A stretch of DNA of 64,000 bases from Melampsora larici-populina 98AG31 (Eukaryota; Basidiomycota; Pucciniomycetes; Pucciniales; Melampsoraceae), in NCBI RefSeq assembly GCF_000204055.1, contig NW_006768774.1:512612-576611 (forward strand). The letters run 5' to 3'. Below the pieces are notes generated by a model. It worked only from the letters and a program-made list of their open reading frames with translations, was not told the origin of the DNA and made no database searches. A program made the position numbers and the translations under genes. Positions within the stretch are counted from its first letter, which is position 1; the number at the start of each line of letters is the position of its first letter. This document shows, one piece after another, positions 58,942-64,000 of this stretch.

Positions 58942-58944
58942 CAA
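58942..58944. repeat. right 3-bp target duplication of the Plavaka-like element
   Basis: CAA follows the right terminus CACGTGGTG; see 50108-50110. Confidence 0.8.
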
Positions 58945-59500
58945 CACCCTCAGGGTCACTTTGTTGAAGCAAAGTTTGAACTGTGTTCTGGTTGACTCAA
59001 ATATTATGTAATACAGCCAAGGCATTCTTCATGCGTTGTATCCCAGTGTCACAATGAGAACCACAAAGTATGAATTCCATTTGTTCAATCGAGGAGCTCA
59101 GAGGCTACCAGTCCAGTTTGTAGATCCTCTTTCTTCCACCTAATAGACAGATCTTGAGATATCTTCCGATTATCATTCCTGTATCACCTTTGATCTGATC
59201 AATAGCGTCTTTCTTCTGATAGCCACTTTTATTGAATTCTAGGATGAGTCTTTTGATTATGGCTTGATCTTGAGGCAAAAATTTACTGTAAGCAATGCTA
59301 AGGCCATACTTTTGAAGGTGGCGAGTGAGAGTTGTACGTGAAATTGTAATACCCATGCCTTCAAGATGCAAGAGGATCTCATCTCTTTGCATTGCAGCTG
59401 CAACACACTGGCGTATAGCATGCTCTTCAAGCTCCTGATGATGGATAGGATTGATGTGATGCTCGGATTCACAGTCCGCATAATCTTGAGGTTGATTCAT
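58942..59500 (-). pseudogene. integrase-core transposase, N-terminal part
   Basis: The 59500-59105 ORF contains a helix-turn-helix-like segment, EILLHLEGMGITISRTTLTRHLQKYGL, and the 58975-58945 stretch reads LLQQSDPEGV up to the insertion point. These are the N-terminal parts of the gene whose catalytic half lies at 49065-50110. Between them (59105-58980) the frame is closed, so an intron or decay is involved. The ATG near 59498-59500 opens MNQPQDYADCESEH. Confidence 0.65.
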
Positions 59501-62500
59501 ATTGGATGAGATACAATCTTCAGGCGATATAAAAGGGTACAGGAATCGAGCAAAACAAGAGAATCAAAGACGAAAAATGTCAAGGAAAGCAAAGGAACAA
59601 GTTGGAACGAACATCCCTACGTAAAAATTTGGTCGGCTCTCTGATGCCCAACAGATACAAATACATGATATATTACACGTTTGATATGATAGAGAGAGTA
59701 ATGGTGGTGCTGAGAGTCAATTGATGATCAACTTCAAATGTGGTAGATTTTGGAATCGATTGGTCACGAGATTTTGGACAATTTTGTCAAGTACAAGGCA
59801 AAACCACCTTGGTACACACTGCGTAGTGCTTTAATGCATCGTGCATTCAAGGTGGTCCTTGCTTGCTCATCAGGGACACAATAGTGATAGGATACATAGT
59901 AAGCCAAATGAATAAAACTTGAAGCCTGTTTGTTTTGTTTTCTAGAGAAATGCATTTCTGTAAAAAAGACAAACTTGGGTTTCCTCAAGAGAAAGTGTGA
60001 AACAAGACAGTAACTAGTGTTTGCCTTGACGGTCCTTAGGCACATCAAGGATGGCTGGTTTTATAAACACCCACCAGCCATCATGTCGAATTCTTACATT
60101 TGTACAAGGTCCGCAGCCTTCTCTTAAAAAGGTTCCAACCTTCTCTGGTTTTTCATTCAAGTTCAATGATGTCCTTCCCTTGTTGAATATGAAGAAGATT
60201 GCCCATTGAACTTTATAACTCTGCGGAAACCAGTATACAATCTTGTTACATGTTTGTTTTTTTGGTGTTGATGGTTGCTTTTCTGCTTCACTTTTGCTGC
60301 TGTTTTCTTGTTGTTGCTGAACATTTTCACATTGGTGGAGAATCATCAACCAATTAGAAAGGCAGTGAAGAATGGAGTGGTGAAGTTGTCTTGTAGATCA
60401 AGTATACATATTTGAATGGTTTTGTCCAGGTGTGTATGGTGTGCGTGGACATGTGCATTTTTGTAAAAAGGACGGAACACAAATTAAACAAATTCCAAGA
60501 GTGAGAATTTGTCAAATACTCATTCTCGGAATTGGCGTAATTCTTCAAAGCGCCTTGTAAAATTCATAGGATGCTTGCGAAGAAGCACCCAAACATGTCC
60601 TGTCAAAATCCCCACAAAATGCAATTCTTGCATTTGTTTTCTGCTTTCAAACCTTGCTTCTGGTGTGGTTTTGCAAAGTGCGATCATCATAAAATGGGTT
60701 GTGATAACAAATCCTGCAGTAAATGTTCCCATATGTCCCCTTTTGGTTGTTGGCTCAACACTCTTTTGGGCTGAACGATCATTGTTTCTCCAATCACAAC
60801 CTTTGCTGCTCATATGCCATTCCCTGTCTGCTTTGCCAATCTCCACAATTTATCCTTGTACTTCAATGCATTTCTGACTGGATATTTCTTCAACCTTTGG
60901 ACCAAACACCATTTGCTTCAAGATGTGGAATTAGTTGTGAAAAGTAGCTTTTGCAAACTCATGTATTGCACAGCTGAAGCTTCTTACAATCAACACTATG
61001 GCACCCACATTTGTGCATACCTAATTTTTGAGGGTAGATTCACATGGAGGGCAAGAGTGGTGAGGAAAGACCATACCAGCACCCTTATGCACCACACTGT
61101 GCACAGTGTTCAAATTTAGTTGGAAACACACCTGTTCCGTATATGTTTAGACATGTATCAACACCAGTGGAAAATTAATCCGCCTTTCCATTTTGTATGT
61201 CCCCCTTGACTCTTCACAAATTCTGACATCATTGTATTCAAGTCACTCTCTTTAAGACAGCTTGTATTGTGCTATGAAGGGGATGTTTATTAGTCTGCCA
61301 TTACGTGAGGGCTTTGGATGATGTTATGTCTTTTATACAACACCCATGTTGTGTGATTGAAGGGAACAGTTCATTCTGTGTGTACCTTCAAATAAATTCC
61401 TTTGGTTGTCCACCACACTCACCGATTCTTCCCCTGGAAATGTTTTGTTTTTCAAGCCTGTTTGCTTCACTTATTCTTCAACAAACCATATTGAAAGCTA
61501 AATTTTATGAGCAAAGATCATCTGTAGAAACCTCATTTCTGCCACAATTTCTTCTCTGTGTGTTTTGACACTGACTCCAATGTGTGACACATGGGCCAAA
61601 GAATATCCTCACATGAGTTCAACAACTTACCCAACATGCAGAGCCTGGCCTATATGACAACACTCTCAAATCAGACAATAATTGTAGTCATATGCCTCCC
61701 AAAAGTACTGTAAGGATGGTTGTGGGCTCCAGTTGGGTCAATAAACTGGTATGGTGTGTGGGGGCTGTCAGCCAAAGATCAAGCAACATCATCATAATAC
61801 ACGATTGGATTCTCAGCAAATTACACAATCTCATTCTTGGCAAAGAACACAATGCATTGCTTGCGCAGCCAGTGTACCGTTTCTTATGGATGATATTGAT
61901 TCAGCAAGAGCTCCAGAGTCAACAATTCAAATTCCCCAACTCTTGTTGAGTACACTTGCTTCCATGAGTCCAAGCACCTACTGCAGCCTTCATCCAATTG
62001 CAACTGTTTGCACAGTTCAACAGAAGAAACAAGCAGCAAGACACCCACTACAATTGGGAGTGCATTTTGTGGATTTAAACAATACTAGGCTTAGCAACAT
62101 GGAACAGGAACGAGCTGCAAAAGGAACCCCGGATAACACACAGGGGAACAAGTTGTGCAAGGAACCACAATCACATTTTGAACCAGATTGTAGTCAAGCC
62201 AAAGCAAGATGTCCACCATGGTACCAAGTCACATGGTGTCTCGAATTGCATGTCATTGATTCCTTTGATCAGATCAAAATCTTGCAAACAGCTAAGCTGA
62301 GTATTGGCACCGAAGTGCTCTCTAGAGATCCTATTAAATCTCCAAATCAGCACCCAGGTCAGTGCATGGTGGGGGTACCAGTAAACAATCTTTTTGGGAA
62401 CTTTGATGGTCTTGACTCAGGAACATCTTAAGGTGCAGTTCCATAATCAAGTTTTGACACAAGTGGTATAAACCCATAACTTGTAGTCAGAGTTTTCATA

Positions 62501-62600
62501 CAGTGGGAATTGAAATTGGACTCAATCAAATTCTCAATCCACCACCACTCACATTCTTGTCACTTGATTCTCATCACACATTCTCAAGCATGGGACTTAA
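59501..62600. other. no recognisable gene; several ORFs of unknown origin
   Basis: Minus-strand ORFs at 59764-60048, 60014-60349 and 60520-60846 (RKQMQELHFVGILTGHVWVLL) follow one another and may belong to one decayed spliced gene. The plus-strand ORF 61751-62431 (226 codons) is glutamine- and histidine-rich with no motif. None can be assigned. Confidence 0.35.
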
Positions 62601-63680
62601 AGTTTGAAAATTTCAAACCTTTCAACACAGATAACTATTTCAACAATGACATCCTTTTCAGCAGAAATGAAGAAAACCCAAGACACACTTAGTGCGGCGG
62701 GAATAGTTGTGAAAAAAAGACAGCGGGAGAAGGTACAGGTAATACAACTACAAGAAGCCAGTCAAGAAACAGGGAAACAAGCGGACAGAGTGGAAGCTCA
62801 AACACAAATTCACAAAGTCAACCGTTACAGAATCAGTCTACAGGAACGGAGCAAACAGCCAATCAAGGAGGCGGTGGTAGACAAGGTGGCAATGAAGGAG
62901 GCAACGGGGGAGAGAAGTATAAGAAAACAGAAGAGTGGACAAGAGAAAGGACAAAGATGGTGCAGGCACTGGGGAAGAAGATGGTAAGTAAACCCAGAGA
63001 ACCATCCAATCCTAAATTTTGCTGAGGGGACAAAGAAGAGGTTCAGCTTCTTTATCTTCCTCTTTCTAAGAAAGGTCACAGGAGGAGTGACGGGGGAGAG
63101 AGGAAACATACCAGATGAACCTGTCTCAGAAGGGACCGTAAACTCACAAGACAGAGAGTGAAAGAGAGCAACAATGAAAATATAAAGGAGCATAGAAAGG
63201 AGAAGACTGATGAGAGGAATGATTGTCAATGTTCAAACCGCTGTAGAGCCAGAGGACGAAGAGTCAGCAAAGGCAAATTGGTGGGGGGCAATTCAGTTTG
63301 CCTTAAACACAAGACAAGACATCCTTGCGGACAACATGTTATGCGGCTTCAATTTGATGTACGGCAGAGAGGACCAGGGCGGTGAAAAGGGTGGTAGTTG
63401 CATGAGGCGAGGCAGGTCGCTGGTGAGGTATTGCACGGAACGGCCAAGGACAGAGTCGTTGATAATAGGAGAAGACAATGCAGACAATGAAGTAAAGGTG
63501 GTAGGACAAGATAGCCAGCAACCAGAAGATGGGTTTAGAGAGAGAAGAAGGGAGGCAAGGAAAGATAGTGGAAACAAAGTCCTGCAAGAAGCAGAAGGGG
63601 AAGAAAGTAAGTGTCAGACATGGAGAATAAGAAGAAAAGGAGGTAGTCCTGACAGAAGAGTGACATTGTGACAATAGATA
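62600..63680 (+). other. purine-rich coding-like region, unidentified
   Basis: From an ATG near 62649 the plus strand reads MTSFSAEMKKTQDTLSAAG and, after a frame change, an S/N/Q/G-rich low-complexity stretch (QSTGTEQTANQGGGGRQGGN), then KTEEWTRERTKMVQALGKKM before a GTAAGT at about 62990. A later block near 63210-63360 reads ANWWGAIQFALNTRQDILAD. This may be a Gag-like or other mobile-element protein, but I cannot name it. Confidence 0.3.
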
Positions 63681-63696
63681 CCAAGGCGGGAAACCG

Positions 63697-63987
63697 TTGG
63701 GGGATTCCTCCTTATTAATACCCCTGACTCCTTACTTCAAGAATAGGATGCAGACACTGAAAGCTTATGGACTGTTGGCAGTTTGTGAACCAAGTCGGAT
63801 CAAGAGAGATCGTAGAGTGGTAGGGAAGAAGAAGGTGAAAACGCTCAAGGAGCTACAAGAAGATGATTTGTTGGCGACTTACTCGGGACTAGTACCAAGC
63901 AAGGAACTCCTCATGACTCACAGCTTCTGGATTGACAATATGGACTTGTTCATACGTTACTTGAAAGATGAGTACAGCAGACCATAA
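63697..63987 (+). CDS. short ORF of unknown function near the window end
   Basis: A 96-codon frame (first codon TTG; internal ATG at about 63748) encodes a basic protein with YFKNRMQTLKAYGLLAVCEP, KRDRRVVGKKKVKTLKEL and HSFWIDNMDLFIRYLKDEY, ending in a stop at 63985. It follows the purine-rich block and could be its last exon. No family recognised. Confidence 0.3.
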   Translation: MGDSSLLIPLTPYFKNRMQTLKAYGLLAVCEPSRIKRDRRVVGKKKVKTLKELQEDDLLATYSGLVPSKELLMTHSFWIDNMDLFIRYLKDEYSRP

Positions 63988-64000
63988 GCAGCTCTGATGT

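Noticed and set aside
58709..59025. Arginine/alanine-rich minus-strand ORFs at the right Plavaka end
   Set aside because: They run from the integrase-core gene into the GC-rich terminus of the element and are chimaeric by-products of the insertion.

Overview
This window looks like a transposon-saturated stretch of a basidiomycete fungus, most probably a rust (Pucciniales). The grounds are families I recognise: a KDZ transposase with a CxC1-type N-terminus, a fungal TET/JBP-like dioxygenase, Plavaka (CACTA-like) transposases, Ty3/Gypsy relics and genes split by short (~55-80 bp) GT-AG introns. I see no housekeeping gene, rRNA, convincing tRNA or CRISPR array. The assignment to rusts is inference from family recognition without a search.

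Left third (1-22 kb): one giant DNA transposon occupies 1340-21976 (20,637 bp). It has ~405-bp terminal inverted repeats, an 8-bp target-site duplication (CCCAATAC at 1332-1339 and 21977-21984) and CATCTG-rich subterminal arrays. On the plus strand it encodes an apparently intact, 11-exon KDZ transposase (17558-21057). On the minus strand it carries an unrecognised multi-exon gene (2917-5003), an intact TET/JBP-like 2OG-Fe(II) dioxygenase (7477-8963) and an intact 833-aa protein joining a FAR1/GCM-like zinc domain to an OTU-type cysteine protease (13635-16394). Between the genes lie a degenerate ~200-bp tandem array (5755-7085), an 80-bp duplication, a 36-bp triplication, a perfect hairpin, an inverted array of exactly 178-bp repeats (10530-12690) and a minisatellite (16680-16980). 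It reads as a mobile cassette of transposase, DNA/chromatin-modifying enzyme and deubiquitinase-like protein.

Middle (22-49 kb): degraded, nested elements. A plus-strand Ty3/Gypsy relic (gag ~25.4 kb to RNase H ~32.0 kb) is interrupted by a 2.19-kb element with TA duplications (25982-28170) and by an 813-bp foldback CACTA-type element (28222-29034). Other small elements sit at 38779-39674 (CACTG ends, TTT duplication) and 40022-40166 (TA duplication). A divergent pair of decayed, rust-type hypothetical genes flanks ~42.2 kb. 32-38.7 kb holds nothing I can name.

Right part (49-64 kb): a minus-strand integrase-core (DDE) transposase gene (59500 to 49065) is split by an 8,831-bp Plavaka-like CACTA element (50111-58941). 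That element has perfect 19-bp inverted repeats and a 3-bp duplication (CAA), and the interrupted reading frame lines up across the insertion point. It carries a minus-strand Plavaka transposase with a stop codon and frame shifts, a multi-exon acidic accessory gene (50639-52617), and two convergent F-box-like paralogues, one intact (53208-53683) and one with a nonsense codon (53869-54299). The last 4.5 kb is purine-rich, with ORFs I cannot identify.
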